64,000 bases of DNA from Syngnathus acus (lineage: Eukaryota > Chordata > Actinopteri > Syngnathiformes > Syngnathidae): positions 4,776,001-4,840,000 of the forward strand of contig NC_051099.1 of assembly GCF_901709675.1 (NCBI RefSeq), read 5' to 3'. Shown here in pieces: positions 42,620 through 57,587 of the stretch (position 1 is its first letter; every line of letters begins with the position of its first letter). A model generated the notes under the pieces. That model was not told the origin of the DNA. It did no database searches and worked only from the letters and a program-made list of their open reading frames with translations. The translations under genes were made by a program, and so were the position numbers.

Positions 42620-45600
42620 ATCTTAACGTGAACAGTAAGGACACTTTTCCTTGTTTAAATCCCAAACAAAAGCTGGACATTCCAACGTAAGCCTATTAAT
42701 GGTGCAAACCCTTGCACCAAAAGCTTGTCTAATGAGTATTAACCCACAGGCAAGGAGGTCAATGAATGGACAATAGAGTCACACTGCAGTCTGCTAACTC
42801 AGCTCTGGCAACAACACAGCATAAAACTGAATTTAGCTCATAAGTGAGATGCTATTCCATCCCCTTGCTAACACAAAACGCTGGCTGGAAATGGCCTTAT
42901 GAACATGAAGTCATGGGAAATGGGCTTAACACGGCCCAGCCAACCAAATCCTGAAACAGTGGAGGCAACACATTTCTCGAAAATTGCAGTCAGCTGCTCG
43001 GGCTTTGGTGTATGGATATGCGCTCTCATGATGACAGAACAAAGAACGTTAAGTACCATCCGGAGGCTGTAAAGTTTGGCCTCAGCTGGCTAGTTAAAAG
43101 CGACTTGGTTTAAGATTTGGAGGAGAGATGCTGTTCATAAAGGAACTCGGAGAACCTCTTGCCTGCGTGATTGTGTGTTGATTAAATTATTGCATCAACA
43201 GATGATTGTGTAGTGTACATCTCGTTTTGGAGATGTAGGTCATAGTGATATTTGGCTGAACATGCACAAATAATCCAAATTGATTAGAATGGAAAAAGAT
43301 GGTGACCAAGAATCACGATTTGCCTTCAAGCACATGACATGGATGGTTGGCAAATATGTATTTACACAACTTCAACAGCCAGAAAAAAAAGTCCGGCCAG
43401 CAACAGCAGCGGCTATGAATGAGCTGCTGTTCTTTATTTGAAACGCTTATAAGATTTGAGTGCAACCACCAGTCTGTGATTACAGCCACACCACTGCCAA
43501 ACAATCAGCGTTCAGATTTCCCGATTATTTTTAATTCCGATTAAATCCTGAAAAAGATCAGCACATTATCGACTTCATTCCATTGGAAAAATCATTTGCA
43601 CATCAAACGCAATGTCTTGATAGATTCAATTTGTCTCAATGATTATTTTGAGATCACATGCCTTCCGCATTTTATCATATTTTATTCCATTTTTTGTCTG
43701 TGGAAGCTTGTTGATCTTCTCCCTCGCAAACAACCGAGGTTCAGTTTTACAAGAACACTGTCCTAGATTACAATCACAGGGGAAAGATTTATGCCATTAC
43801 ATTAAATACAACCTCGTTTGAAATAAATGCCACATGGCACTGCACGCAATCTTACATGTTAAAGTTCTTATTGGATTTGTCTGGGCATGCGACATTGCCA
43901 CTGCTACACAGCCACCAATCGTTCAACATTGGTAGAATCTACGCGATTAGCAATAATGTGTTTGAATAATCTCTGAAAACTCGATTAAGCGCATAAAGCA
44001 GCTAATGCTATCAGCTAACGGCTAATCTGTGCATTCAGCAGAACTCCATGTGCACACACAAAGTATTGTTGTTTAATCAACGCTAAATTATAGGCAAACA
44101 TTAGCGTGACTATGAATTATATATGTAATCACATGCAAACCCACAAATTCTTCGAGTCCATCCTCGCGATAATTTCCTATAATTGCTGACTGTGTTGCTA
44201 TTTTTTTTCCAAAATTCTTTTTTATCGTGATTTTATAGAAGCATATCTCGCCAAGCCTTGCGCAAGGTTGTCAACGACAACTAGCTCTAATCTCTACCCC
44301 CTCCCGACAAGCGGCACTGACAGGCCCTTTCTTCCCGATTCCTCAGACACACAGCCAGACATAAATTAATCTGTCACTCACTGCTATTATTAATGTGAGG
44401 AGGACACACAGCTGTGCAAGCAAACACACACGCGTACACAAAGAGACAAGTACATCCAGCCTTCAGAAACAAACTGGGACACCAAGGCATGCCAATAGTT
44501 GAGGGGAAAAAAATGCAGGAAAAGCTGACGTCTTGTTTATCCAACTTTCTTAAGAAAATATTCTGACATGGGAATGTAAAAACTCTTTTTTAAAGTCTGT
44601 TATGAACTATCAGACTAACTTGTTTTATTATTTTATTATTAATCATAAATTGTCTAAGCTCAATCACCTCAATTTCTTCAACCTTTGTGGGTATCGAGAA
44701 AAAAAAAAGATCCGAGACTCACATTACGTGTCAGCCAGGGAAGGAAACTATTTCTTCCGCTTGTTAAAAGCCTTTAGAGACAGTGTTATCTGCTTATCTG
44801 TTCGTGGTCTCTGAAAGCAAGCCAGTGCTGTGGGGGTTTAAGATAAATACCCTGATCAATGGCTGACATTATCTGAATCTGGGAGGCAATAATCAGATCC
44901 AGTTGACATTGTGGCTGCAGAAAGAGCTCGCCTGTCAGCGGAAACACTGACCATCAGTGTAATGTCGCTGCCATGGGACTCGCTTTGGAAAAACAACATG
45001 GACAAGAAAATTGGTTTAACCTTCCCCTTCGCCAAGGCTTTTGCCTCCATCCCATGCACGCCGCCTTGTCGCAACAAAAATGGGAGACCCTTTTGCCTAA
45101 ATTACAGGCATTGCTGCGGAATGTAGGCAATGGGCCGGGATGTCGTCGATAATTTCAGACCAGTCAGTCATTGACTCGGCTTTCAACTCGCCTCAAAACA
45201 CACAGCAGGATTTTCACTTCATGCTATTATAATGACAGACGGGGGGAAAATCGAAAGCAATATTATTTCAAAGGGCACATCACCATCTTTATAACTATAA
45301 GGCAGCATGTACATATGTTTTAGCGATACATTTCGGTTTAGATTACCGTGGTACGGCACAGAGCTATAAATCTGGCCAGGAGTTAAAATTCAGGCTGCGT
45401 AGGCGGGATTGTGACACAACATGACATTATGCGAACAGAACAACAATGTGCATTCACAAAACAAATTATGAAATGACTTAAACAATGAAAACAAAAATTC
45501 CAACATTTTTTATTCCTTCCTTCCCTATGACCCCAGTTTGCCCCTTGCATTGTAATCTTACTCAGAAAGAAACATTGCGCAGTTGATGAAAACCCCCAAA

Positions 45601-47816
45601 GCACTTTTCCTTCTCTAATCTGGGCGGCGTTCTATCTGCGGGGTCCTCGCACAGATCTAACCATCATTCAAAAACCGTTGTGCTGGGAACCCCCCCTTAC
45701 CTTCACCCCATGGGGCTTCCTTTTAATACCAACTAAGAGCAACTGTGCTGGCAGGGATATTATTTTCCCTTTTTGTTTCTTTTCTCTCCGAGGCGCAAAG
45801 GGAGCGAGAGGACAAGGGAAGGCAGCACGATAAAGGAGCAGGAACCAGAAGGCTAGAGAGCAGAGAAGAAAACAACACAGGAGGAGACAGAGGAGAGTGA
45901 GACAGGAGCGACAAGAAAGCAAAGAGGGAGGTAGCGGGGAAGAGAAAACCTGCTGTGTCTTTGAAAAAGGACTGACTGCAGGAAAGCACTGAGGAAATCA
46001 CCACTGAGACCTTCTATTAAAACTAGTCTGACCCCCTACAGACCCCCTGAGCAACACCCGGCTGGAGCGGTACAGGCGAAGGGATTAGGCCTCTGAATCG
46101 CTGTCAAGACCATTCTGTCAGGCATCAGAAGAGACAGCCCTTATCCTCCCACGGCCCCCCCCCCCCCCCCCTCGCCCTAACTCCACTCACACTTGCCTCG
46201 CTACACTCAACAACTCCAGAGAGGGGCCTCATGATAGTCCCTCGAGGGGGGACACATGATGGGCTGTGGACATGGAAAGCCAGCAGGGAGGTCTATGAGC
46301 CCTCCCCCAAGCTTCCCTCTTTTCTCTTTATGTACACCCTCCTTATATCACATCACACCCCCGTTGGTCATTGAGGGGTATCTAATTGTATTATGCAGGG
46401 CTTGAGCAAAATCATATCATTCTTCTGCCAACAGTAAACTCCCCGTGAGGGCTGACAGATGCAGTATGCTTAGGATAAATGGGATCACACATCAGACATT
46501 AAACAACGAGGTGATTCGAAAGGAAAGTAGATTTTGCAGAATAGGTACGAGAAGCCGAATCAGTCAAGGTTTAGAGCTAACTTTCATTTGGTAAGCACAA
46601 CAAAACAAAAAACATCCTTTCAAAAAAGCAATAAACTATATTGATAGTCATGAAACCTGATTTCAGATTTCTACAAATAGTAATTAGAAGCTTGGAACGA
46701 TACACCTCAATAGCCAGCAATTGGGCCACCCCTGGCCACCATGTAGCTCCGCCCCTGAATATAAGCAGTTAAAGCAATTTCAAGTGAATGGAAAAGTTTT
46801 GTGGATGAAAATTTTCAGTCAACCACTCCAGACAGTGTTTGATTTTCTTACTAGCTCATATACAGAAGTGTTAATCCCTTTTAACCAGATGCCTACAAAC
46901 AACAGTAAACAGAAAACACTTCACTTGATTTTTCTGTGTGAAGATCGTGGCTGTGGAAGCAAATGTGTGTGAGCATTTATGAGATAGGGGATTATGTGAC
47001 AAGAGCGTTTTTAACGTGTCAAAGTGCACCGAGTTCTTACTTGAATATCTTTTTGTGGCCTAACCCCCGCCCCGCACTTGTGCTGCTCATCTTTCCCTGT
47101 CTGAAACACGAGATCACAGGAGAGCATTTGGGCAACGGTGAAAAACCGCTTTCCGAGCGTACATCTGGAGACGGGAAAAACGTAATCGGTGAATTTTCCC
47201 CTGGTGACGGTAAAGTGAGCCGATGATTTGTGACCTACATGTGAAGCTGGTTGTGGGTCTATGACTGGACTGCAGGGGGTCTGTCTGTTGACAAGAGTGA
47301 GAGTCCTCATCTGCTTTGAAGCCCCGTATATTTAAATATTTCATGACTGCCTCGACTCCAGACCCCTTTTATCTGATTTGCACTCTCGCTTGTGGCTGTC
47401 TTTCATTAACAGCACAGCACGAGGAGTTAGTGTCTATCTAATGTCGCCATCATCCAGGCACATCTGAAAGAAACACATCCCCCGTACCCGAGCCCTGTTG
47501 GCACTCGGCGTATCTCTAAGACGATCTCATTAAACGCTCGTAACAATTACAACAATTACAGATAAGCCTAAGCGTGTCAAAGCTCAACATGATGTTTACG
47601 ATGATTAGCATGCAGCGTTATCAGCGGGGATGGTAATCACCACTCGCGCCTGATGCTTCACAAGATCGCTGATCTCTTTATCCGTCACAATCGATAAAAG
47701 GCCATCTGAAGACAAACCTGCGGGAAGTTGTCATGTTTTGACTGCAGCTCACACAGCCTAGCTTCAGTAAAGCTTAGATTGGAATGTAATATCGCAAAAA
47801 CTTGCTACTTCCTTAA

Positions 47817-48002
47817 ATAGGATCAAAAAAGGTTTAGGATCCTATTTAGTGTGTTTACACTGGGCAAGTTGGATGATAATGCAGATTGTGATGTCGACAG
47901 TAAAATCAGGATCAACGAAATAGGATCAAAAAAGGTTTAGGATCCCAATGGGTCTGCGTTTACACTGGGCAAGTTCTTTGACAATGCAGATTGTGAAGTC
48001 GA
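47817..48002 (+). repeat. Two-copy direct duplication (~102-bp period)
   Basis: AATAGGATCAAAAAAGGTTT + AGGATCC recurs about 102 bp later, and both copies continue with TTTACACTGGGCAAGTT, AATGCAGATTGTG and GTCGAC. Small differences show that it is not an assembly duplicate. Confidence 0.85.
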
Positions 48003-49051
48003 CTCGTCGTTTTATTGTTTTCCACCATGAAAAAAAGGAAAGCCCGGTTCAACACAAGTGTGTGAGGTCATGCATAACAGGCCCAACTCTTCTAACCACG
48101 CTACAGCTAGGGAAGTCCTCTTCAGCCGCTAGTCAAATGAACCAGACTTAGCTTTCAAGCATTTATAAGTGCAACTATGAGAGCGCCTGAGCTACTCTGG
48201 TCATACAAAAGCCCAGTCTGTCAACTGGAAGTGGTTCTCGTGGTGAAGAGGAGTTCAGAGTGGACCAGTAGATTTCCACATGGGTGCATGCTGGCATGGA
48301 ATACGGAACTGGTATAAAAATGTGGATGTGAGCCTGGTGACTGAGACATAAGGCCCTGCTTGTCTGCATGCAATAGAGATGCCTTTGAGAGCAGACGACA
48401 TCTGCCTGCAGGACACATTCCACCGCAAACTCTGTACCGCCATCACACTCTGGGTCTAAATGTGCACATTGTTGGCTGACTGACAGCAGCACATTCACCG
48501 AGAGCCTCGTCGGGTGGACGCCGAGTCCAAGGGTACAGATTGCGTGCTCTCACTCTCTCGTTCTTGCAATATAAATGTGGATATGTTAGGTTTACATTTC
48601 ACTAGATCATAGCTGCACAAGTGGTGACATGAACTCAAACAAGTTGAATCTATAGACGTCAACATTGAACAGTGAATAAGTTAAGTGGCATCACACACCA
48701 ACTGGATGTTTTCCAAAAGACTCATCCAAACTATATTGAGGACTGTTTGTGACTTGCTTATACTGAACAGGGAACTTTTTAATTCTCTTTTATCAATCTT
48801 ATCAAGCCTCATAAACGGCAGAGGTTCAACTTGTGCCTGTTGGTAAAAAGTGGGGCACTACAGGGCCATCAAGCAAACTACCATTGATAAGCTTGGCTCA
48901 TTTTGTACTGCTTTCACCAACACGAAGCTTCAACAAGATGATGTAGGACACCCACACACATAAGATCCAGCCTGGAAGAGGATTTGTAATGCTAACAGTG
49001 ACAGGCGGTGATGCTTATTCACTATGATGATAAAGGACAGTGGACTCGGTT

Positions 49052-49235
49052 ACATCATCATCATCATAATAATAATAATTATTATTATCACCTATAAATA
49101 TAAATAATTATTATCACAGACTCCTTTTTGAACAGTGATATATGTTGTTTGTTTTTTATTGTTTTTATTCTTTAAATCATGTTCAAAATAAAGATTCATT
49201 CGTTCATTCATTCATTCATAATAATAATAATATAT
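49052..49235. repeat. Cluster of simple repeats (ATC, AAT, ATTC)
   Basis: (ATC)n and (AAT)n tracts at 49052-49090 and an (ATTC)n tract at ~49196-49218 followed by (AAT)n. Confidence 0.85.
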
Positions 49236-52200
49236 GACGTGCACAAATAAAATATTTGTAAAATTTCATAATAAGCAAGCTGGCTGTTTAGGTTTTTATG
49301 TTCATAGCTGACTGACTTGAAAATTATATTATAGTCAAGTTTTAGAATGGAGTCAAATTTTGACACCACTAGATTTGGAATGGCGCTGGTAGTGAAAAGA
49401 CCACAGGCTGTGTTTCCCCTCTGCTCTCGACTGATTAGTCTGCTCTGATGGCCGCATTGTTACGTGACAACAGTGGGTGGGTGCTTGGCTGGCCCTGAGG
49501 AGGTCATTCAGAAAGAGTTCACTGACACTCTGACCGAGGATATTAGAGAAGTGCCTTTTAGTCATGGTCGATGAAGTCCGGGCTCTGACTCCTTCAAAGG
49601 CTTGGGGATCTAACCGAGGCCTATAAACACCTGACATCTACTTGCGCTGCAGGCCAAATAACACCTGACACTACTCTTGAATTCACACTGGCATCAATAT
49701 GTGACATACCAGTCGGCATGTCGAGCCATATGCTAGCTCAGTGCATACATACCAAAAATATCCACAGACACGTATGCAACTAGGAAGACAATTAATCACA
49801 CCATTACACTTCCGTATCCACATATTCACACACAATGACATTGCCTGCAGGAAGCGAGTCCTCCCGAGGTGACAGAAGTGTCAAAACAACATATTGGTTT
49901 TATTTTTTTGCTGTGGTGTTGCTTTATTTCTTTCCGCTAAGATAACACACATTGGAACTGATTTGCCTCGTGTCTCGCTAATGCATTTTTCAAGAGTTCC
50001 TCCAAAAAAAACACCTTGTTCCTCGACATTAAAAAGCAATTTTGCACTCTCAGGATTAAAAGCGCATGTTAAATTGAAGGCTACACTTTGCGAGGACATG
50101 AAAAATTGAGCGGGCTCCTAATATTAACCAGGTTGAGAATCATGCGCAGCATTTAGCTCAAGCAAATGGAATCTTTAAGCATTACTAATTCATCCACAGG
50201 AAAAGCCACATGATCTTACCGCTACGCTGCTGAAAACACATTAGCTAGATGGCAGATGAAGTCATTTGAGAATACTCTGTGAACATCAATAAGCCAAGAA
50301 TATAACAAAATTGTGCCCTTTTTTTTTAAATTTTTTATCCGGGCTGTGCTTCTCATATTTGAGACGATTTCGAGTTGACGTTACACAAAAAATGTCAGGA
50401 ACAGAATTTTGTGTGTGGCTGGCTTAATTAAAAAATATGCATGAGAAAATATTAGCATCAGCTTGATTCTAATTCTATGATCTGACTGATTGAAAAGACT
50501 ATTTGTCTTGATTTCATTTTCATCCAAGCTCATTTCGAAAGAGATTTTTGGGGAAAGAGGAAATGCGGAGTGAATCTGTTCAATGTTAAATTAAAGGTTG
50601 CTTCACTTCACAACTCCCACTCACACAAAGACCAAACAGATGGTTGTACTTACACTGCAGAGTTCAAAAGACTACATTTCTTTTTTTTTTTTTTTAAATC
50701 ATGTTTGCATTATGGGGAAACATTAATGCATTAACCTGCAAAATGAGCCACCTGGTAATTTATTTTGATGACTACAATATTCAGAAATCATAAAAGGGGT
50801 AATTCCAACCATTTTACAAATGTAGTACCATCAATCAATTACAGTAAAAAAAAAAAAAGTTAATGAACTCCAGATTTTATTTCCATGTACACACGGCTCC
50901 TCCTCCATCCCGCAAGCCAATGACGTAAAGCTGCTCTAGCTCCCCTGTCACATGGCTTAGATTATACGTGAGCTACAGCAAATGCCTGATAATGCAATCA
51001 AGCGGCTTTGAAGCTTGATGATTCTCCAGTGTCTGCTGTAATGAGGGGAAAATGAAACCGTTCCCTCAGCGTCTGCCGATCTGTCTGATGAGAACTTCAT
51101 CAGAGAGAGAGAGGATGAGCGAGCAAGAACATCTAGAAAGATGGATCCATCTTCAGCTATGAATTGAGAATCACAGGAACCTATACCATCAATGATTTAA
51201 AAACAAACAAAAGGCATGAAAATAAAAAAATCAACATTAAATTGTGCCTAATATTTTGGCGCTAATGCAGCTAATAGCTATTGCAGTTTGTGTATGGATG
51301 ACCCTTAAATCCAGGTCAGCCCCGGATAATATCTCCACACTCAGCAGTGATAACAATCATTGTGACTTTTCTGACCACAAAGTTACTACACACACATCCT
51401 GAACCAGATCTTCCATCTTATGTTCTAAATTGACAAAAACAGATCCAGTCCAGTCACGTCTACGACCTGCCAGCACTTAGTTGTGACCCTCTGCTTCTCC
51501 GTCTGATCGATGGCCCGTGTCAACTTAATGGTGAACCTGAGATTATTTTGTTGACACCTAACAGGAGGTGGCCCATGTTGACGATGGATATGTACCGGCA
51601 GGAACTTGCACTTGTTCTGGTTGGTTTTCTTTAGTGGCACAGGGAAAAATGACTACATTGAATATTGAAAGTGTGCATTTATATTGCCTTAATGTTTTTG
51701 TTTGTGGTTCAGTTGTATTTCATTTTTATCTTCTAAAACTTTTTGTTTCCAAACATTTATTTAGATGTTCTTGTGGAATTTGCTTCATAAACCACCCTCC
51801 ATTTTTTTTAAATTACCCCATTAATCATAATAAATCACTATGTGCCAAAATATAATGAATCTGATGACCTATTATTGATGAATAAGTAACTCTAAACTGT
51901 GAACATGATTGTGTTTGTAAACTGAAGGTTTTCTGCCTTGAGTTGCCTCCATCAAAACAAAACGGGTGGCACAACTCCACACGTTGCTTGTCCTCATAAA
52001 AAGTCAGCAACACTATCTTTTAAAACAATTTGCAGTTAAATGCATTTCAGTCTATCTCAAGGGCCGAATTAAATGTAACGCTCTGCTTCAAATTGTTTTA
52101 ATTAAAAGCCAAAACATAGCGCAGACACTCTATGATACAGTAACCGTGGTCTTTACGGCAAACCTTGAAGGACCTTATGTTAATTCTATTACATCTACGT

Positions 52201-52445
52201 TACTAAGCGACTGCTGCTCATCCGAAAAGGGTTCCCCTATGTCATCATCGAGTACCACTTCACAACACTACACTTGTGGGCCAAGAGCACTAAGAGGCCA
52301 CAGCTTGCATCAAGAACAAATAGAAAGACACGGTTAGAAACAACAAGCTCAGCTCAAGATCTCTTTATTCCTATTTAGAGGGATGACAAATTGATCGCAG
52401 TTGAGAAGTCACAGCCTGCATTCCAAATCAGCAGCTAAACACTAG

Positions 52446-52850
52446 TACCGTATTTTCCGGACTATAAGGTGCACCTAAAAACCTACGATTTTCTCAAAAG
52501 CCGACAGTGCGCCTTATAGTCCGGTGCGCCTTATATGTGGACCAAATTTCTAAATTTAAACTGGCCTGAAGCATTGTGTCATGAAATCAATCATAAGTGG
52601 CCCGCTGAAGACTATGAATCATGAATCAAAAAGACTATGGATCATTATTTTGTGATTATAAAGTAATTTGTTGCGTCTGAAGTTGAAATAAGAAAGATAA
52701 AATGGAGAATGATTTGGATTAAAAATCTGACATGATGCATTAATGGTGCGCTTTATAGTCCGGTGTGCCTTATATAAGGACAAAGTTTTAAAATGGGCCA
52801 TTCATTGCGCCTTATAGTCCGGTGCGCCTTATAGTCCGAAAAATACGGTA
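52446..52850 (+). mobile_element. MITE, CCGTATTTTCC family
   Basis: TACCGTATTTTCCGGACTAT to GTCCGAAAAATACGGTA, TA-bordered, ~405 bp. Subterminal GCGCCTTATAGTCCGGTGCG is present near both ends. Confidence 0.88.
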
Positions 52851-54038
52851 ATCTGATGTGCCATCCTTTTTCACACATCTTTCTGCTCATGGCAGGACTG
52901 TACACACAACTTTATCTGTGTGTGGAAAAAAAAATCCTTCTGGGCAGAAATAGAGCATCCCCTCTAGGGATAAACAAAGGATTCCAAGTTAGATGTCACA
53001 GCAGGGAAAGGTGGCAACTCAGGTGTTGTGCTGATTCTCAAATCATTTAATGGTTGGAATAATGATGACACAATCTCGGAGCAGATATAATTTGATTAGT
53101 GCTTTCAGGTTGAAATAGGAAGCTGGATGCGTACCAAATGACTGTGAAGAGGGAAGGTGAGAGAGCTCTTAATTGCTGGAACAGCACCTTGAGACTTGAT
53201 GATTTGTGACATCTTATCCGGTGCTCTACGCGAACACTAATAACTGTTAATTAACTGCAAAAAAAAGAAACACACACCCATTTGTGGTGTGAAAGCTAAA
53301 GGAAAGCGCATCTCCAAAGATTTATATGATGACGTGAAGTTGGGATATGTTAATAAGAAGAATGGAGGTTGTCACACTGATAAGTCCGTGGAAATGTGTT
53401 AGCCCTAATTGGCCCACAAAGAGTGAACAGAAAGTCAATGTAGTGTTCCAAGGTCTTCAATTACCAGAGCAGATGCTCACAGATGTCGTTTTTTTTCCTT
53501 TTCATTAAAAGCATCCGCATCTGTTATCAACCTCTTCGGTAGAATGACATGTATTTTGCTGTTCCCAATAATCTGAATGCCTGCGGAGATGCAAAGCCAC
53601 ATGGAAGCCAAAGGTCTATTTCTGGTGATGATATTATAAATCATAAGGGACCTGGTGAATCTAAATGCTAGATGGATGGTGGATCAAATGGCTATTAATG
53701 TCTGCAACAGATGGAGATTTTTTTTTGGCAGGGACACAGTTTCATCTTCATTGGATCGTTTCATCCGTTTCATCATCACTGGACATGAATAGTTTACATT
53801 TAAATACAACCACAGGTACAAATGCACAATCTAATAAGGGAAAAAAAACACTTTTATACAGATAACTGCTACATATATTGGGAATTGATATCTGAGTGTT
53901 GAACATAATATGAGCATTAGTATTATGGCTTTTGGGTCAAACATTTATTTTCCCCTGGTCAATATGAGCAGGAAAAAAAAAGATTCATTAACTATCGGTT
54001 CAAAACCAATAGCCTAACTTGTCTTGACCAAAAATGTC

Positions 54039-54454
54039 TACCGTATTTTCCGGACTATAAGGCGCACCTAAAAACCTAACATTTTCTCAAAAGCCGACAG
54101 TGCGCCTTATAGTCTGGTGCGCCTTATATAGGGACCAAATTCCTAAATTCAAACTGGCCCAAAGCATTGTGTCATGAAATCAATCATAAGTGGCCCGCTG
54201 AAAACTATGAATCATGAATCAAAAAGACTATGGATCATTATTTTGTGATTATAAAGTAATTTGTTGCATCTGAAGTTGAAATAAAAAAGATAAAATGGAG
54301 AATGATTTGATTTGGATTAAAAATCTGACATGATGCATTAATGGTGCACCTTATAGTCCGGTGTGCCTTATATAAGGACAAAGTTTTAAAATGGGCCATT
54401 CATTGAAGGTGCGCCTTATAGTCCGGTGCGCCTTATAGTCCGGAAAATACGGTA
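54039..54454 (+). mobile_element. MITE, CCGTATTTTCC family
   Basis: TACCGTATTTTCCGGACTAT to its exact complement AGTCCGGAAAATACGGTA, TA-bordered, ~416 bp. One of the best preserved copies in the window. Confidence 0.9.
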
Positions 54455-57161
54455 CTCTGTGGTTAATTCTCAGGGGACTATCACACAATGAGACATGAAG
54501 ACCATGGCCTGAGAGAAAATACACAAAGAACGCCATCACGTCACTGCGTCTTTGATTGATTCACTGTCTGGAAGCTTAGCGAGTTAGCCCAGAGCTATAA
54601 AACCTTGACCAAAACACAAAACCACAATCATGCACACTCCAAGTCATAGAAAACAATTTCTCCAGCTTTCTGCTGATACAAATTTGTTGCTAACATCTCT
54701 CCGTCATATCACACATAATGGAGCACTTTGGATTTTGAATTGCCACGTCTCCAATATTAAACTGCAGGATATTCAAGTCACTTTGGGTTATATCAGTAAT
54801 CAGAAGATGGCAGTTCTATTTCCCCACGTTTCAATTTGACATTGCTTGTTTTTGTGGCCTTCCATGCTGTTATTATTTTTGTAATGTCTCCAAGTAACAA
54901 AAGAATCCTTTGGAGATTAGACGGGAAAAAAAAAAAAACCTCCAAGGAGCGCTGCAAATGACAGATGTGTTTACCTAAGCTCCAATTTCAGCGAAACAAG
55001 TTTATGACAGGCTTTTCTGTTGGACTGTGATCTGGAGTGTTTGTACACAGCGCTGAACAACCTGCTGGCACGAGTCAAGTTCCTTTCTGACGTTTGGCTG
55101 ACGTTTTGACAGATGGTAAGCGGAGGTATGCGGCCCGACTGCCAAACGCGGAGCCCGGCCGACAATGGTGGAGATTATTCCTCACAAAGCCAATTAAAGA
55201 ACGTTTAATGAAACTAGGCTGCATCTTTCCGCCTCTCTGAGCTTTTGACAAGTTGTTCTCATTTGAAAGAGGAGGGCTTGTCAATTTAGCTGAGTGGCAG
55301 CTATCGAAGAACTGGTGTCTAAAAATACGAGTAAATACAGGTGTTTGACACATTCTTGGCACCTTGTTGTTTTTGCGGTCGTGCTCTCATAATTCTTTGC
55401 AAAAACATTGTCAAAAGTTACTTTGAATTCTGTTTATCCAAGCAGCATTGTCTCCGGATTGCCCTTCAGGAAATATCCACATTCTAAAGACTGACAAAAT
55501 AACTGAAGAGCCAAACTGGCTGTCATCCTTTTTTGTGCGGCTCCTCAGCAATGCCTTTCAAGATAAAACGACAAGTGTGACAAAACCATCACGGACAGAT
55601 GTGCTCTCATTGTTCGACGACATAAAAAAAAAAAGTCTGAAGCATGAAATCTGAAGATCCTCTGTGACTGATGGGCGGTCCTCAAGTCAATTTGACTCTT
55701 TCACGTATTTTGCCCCTCACTTTCTTTCGCAGCAGTGTGACCTCTCAGTGAGTAGAGTGACCTGGAGTTACTTACAGACCTGACACCCACTGACAGATGA
55801 CTAACCCTCGAAAGGTCAAAGTGAGATGGATGGGAACACCTGCTACACAACAGAGCTAACACTTCCCAAAGTGCTGAGAGGAACTGTGAGGGCACGGGTC
55901 ATTTAGCCACAACACCGATGAGCAGTTGTTTAAATGTTAAAGTTGGCTCTTTGAACAACAACTAAAAGAGAACATGGCAAGTTTCAGTCAAATACCAACG
56001 CATCTACAGCGGGATCAACAAAAAAAATGCTAAGGGCTCTTGTGTACTTCCTGTAGTTCAAATCTAATCTAGCATCAATCTGCAAAGTTTGAAGGAGGAG
56101 AGCGAACGTTTCAAAGATGATATCTACGTTAAGCATCAGCGGAGCAACTAAAGCTTGCTGACCTACTGTGGCTTCAAAACCAATATCCGATTCTCTGCGG
56201 CAAGGCTCAAAAGCTGCAGGCCCGAGCATGTCCAAAGGTTAGGTACACACAAACGAAGCCAGACACAGCTACAACTAAAACCAGAAAGACTAGATGATGT
56301 CGTACCCCAATACTAATCTGTGTTCTTGTTAGCGTAAAGCTGAACTCTCGAAAATACAGTCAGCTTAAAAGGAAAAACCACACATTCCATGCTAACATGC
56401 CAGCTTAGATCTGGCTCAAAGCAGGCACAAGTTTTTAATCTTCAAAAGCCAGTTTTATAAGTACGTAATGAGTAAGACCACAATAGAAAAACAAACCATT
56501 TATTTTCCTCCCCCAGAGAGTAAATGGAACCATATGGGGGCTTTGCTGAGCCAGATCCGAACATCTGGACGGCATAAGAGAATCAAAGCCAAGTGGTGTG
56601 CTGTGGTCCACAGAGAACCAGAGCAACCTTTGTCTGCCCTAACAGAACCGTAGTGAGTAAAAAAAAAAAGTTTGGAACTAAGTTCTCCGTGGAGTCTGTG
56701 TTTTCCCTTGCCCTTTTCCAGGATAATTGCTAATCAAAAAGAGGTTGTCGGCAATGGTCTGAGCGTGGGCCAAAGCAGTAATCACTGACAGATGTGAGCT
56801 TGATGTGAATAAAAACAGCTGGAAGCAGCCAATGACAAATTCCTGTGAAAACAGTTTCATGAGACTGGATGGAGGTCACAGACAGTTTCATCTCATGACG
56901 TATATTTCGGTAGCATTTACTGTAAAAATAAAAGAAATTGCAATGTTAGCGAACGAACTATTCCAGGAAGCTCGCCCGACATCCGATATGTTCGGATTCT
57001 ATAAATATTCCCCAAAATATTAGCAGAAATAATCCATTACTGAGTTAAAGAGTCACTATTGTAATAGCTGTGAAACTTTACATTTAAATAAAATTTCTGT
57101 GTAAGAACCAAAAAAAAAAAAAAACTTCGATAACAGGCCTTTCCAGAACCTTGTATTTATA

Positions 57162-57587
57162 TACCGTATTTTCCGGACTATAAGGCGCACCAGACTATAA
57201 GGCGCACCTTCAATGAATGGCCCATTTTAAAACTTTGTCCTTATATAAGGCGCACCGGGACTATAAGGCGCACCATTAAAGCATCATGTCAGATTTTTAA
57301 TCCAAATCAAATCATTCTCCATGTTAGCTTTTTTATTTCAACTTCAGATGCAACAAATTACTTTATAATCACAAAATAATGATCCATCGTCTTTTTGCTT
57401 CATGATTCATAGTCTTCAGCGGGCCACTTATGATTGATTTCATGACACACATGACACAATGCTTCGGGCCAGTTTAAATTTAGGAATTTGGTTTATATAT
57501 AAGGCGCACCGGACTATAAGGCGCACTGTCGGCTTTTGAGAAAATGTTAGGTTTTTAGGTGCGCCTTATAGTCCGGAAAATACGGTA
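57162..57587 (-). mobile_element. MITE, CCGTATTTTCC family, reversed copy
   Basis: TACCGTATTTTCCGGACTAT to AGTCCGGAAAATACGGTA, TA-bordered, ~426 bp, in the opposite direction to most copies. A small duplicated piece (CATGACACACATGACACAAT) adds about 10 bp. Confidence 0.9.

Noticed and set aside
46097-46130. Minus-strand stretch reading LDSDSEA, like the DSDSES part of AUTS2 N-terminal exons
   Set aside because: Followed at once by a stop, with no good splice sites and no flanking similarity. Probably chance.
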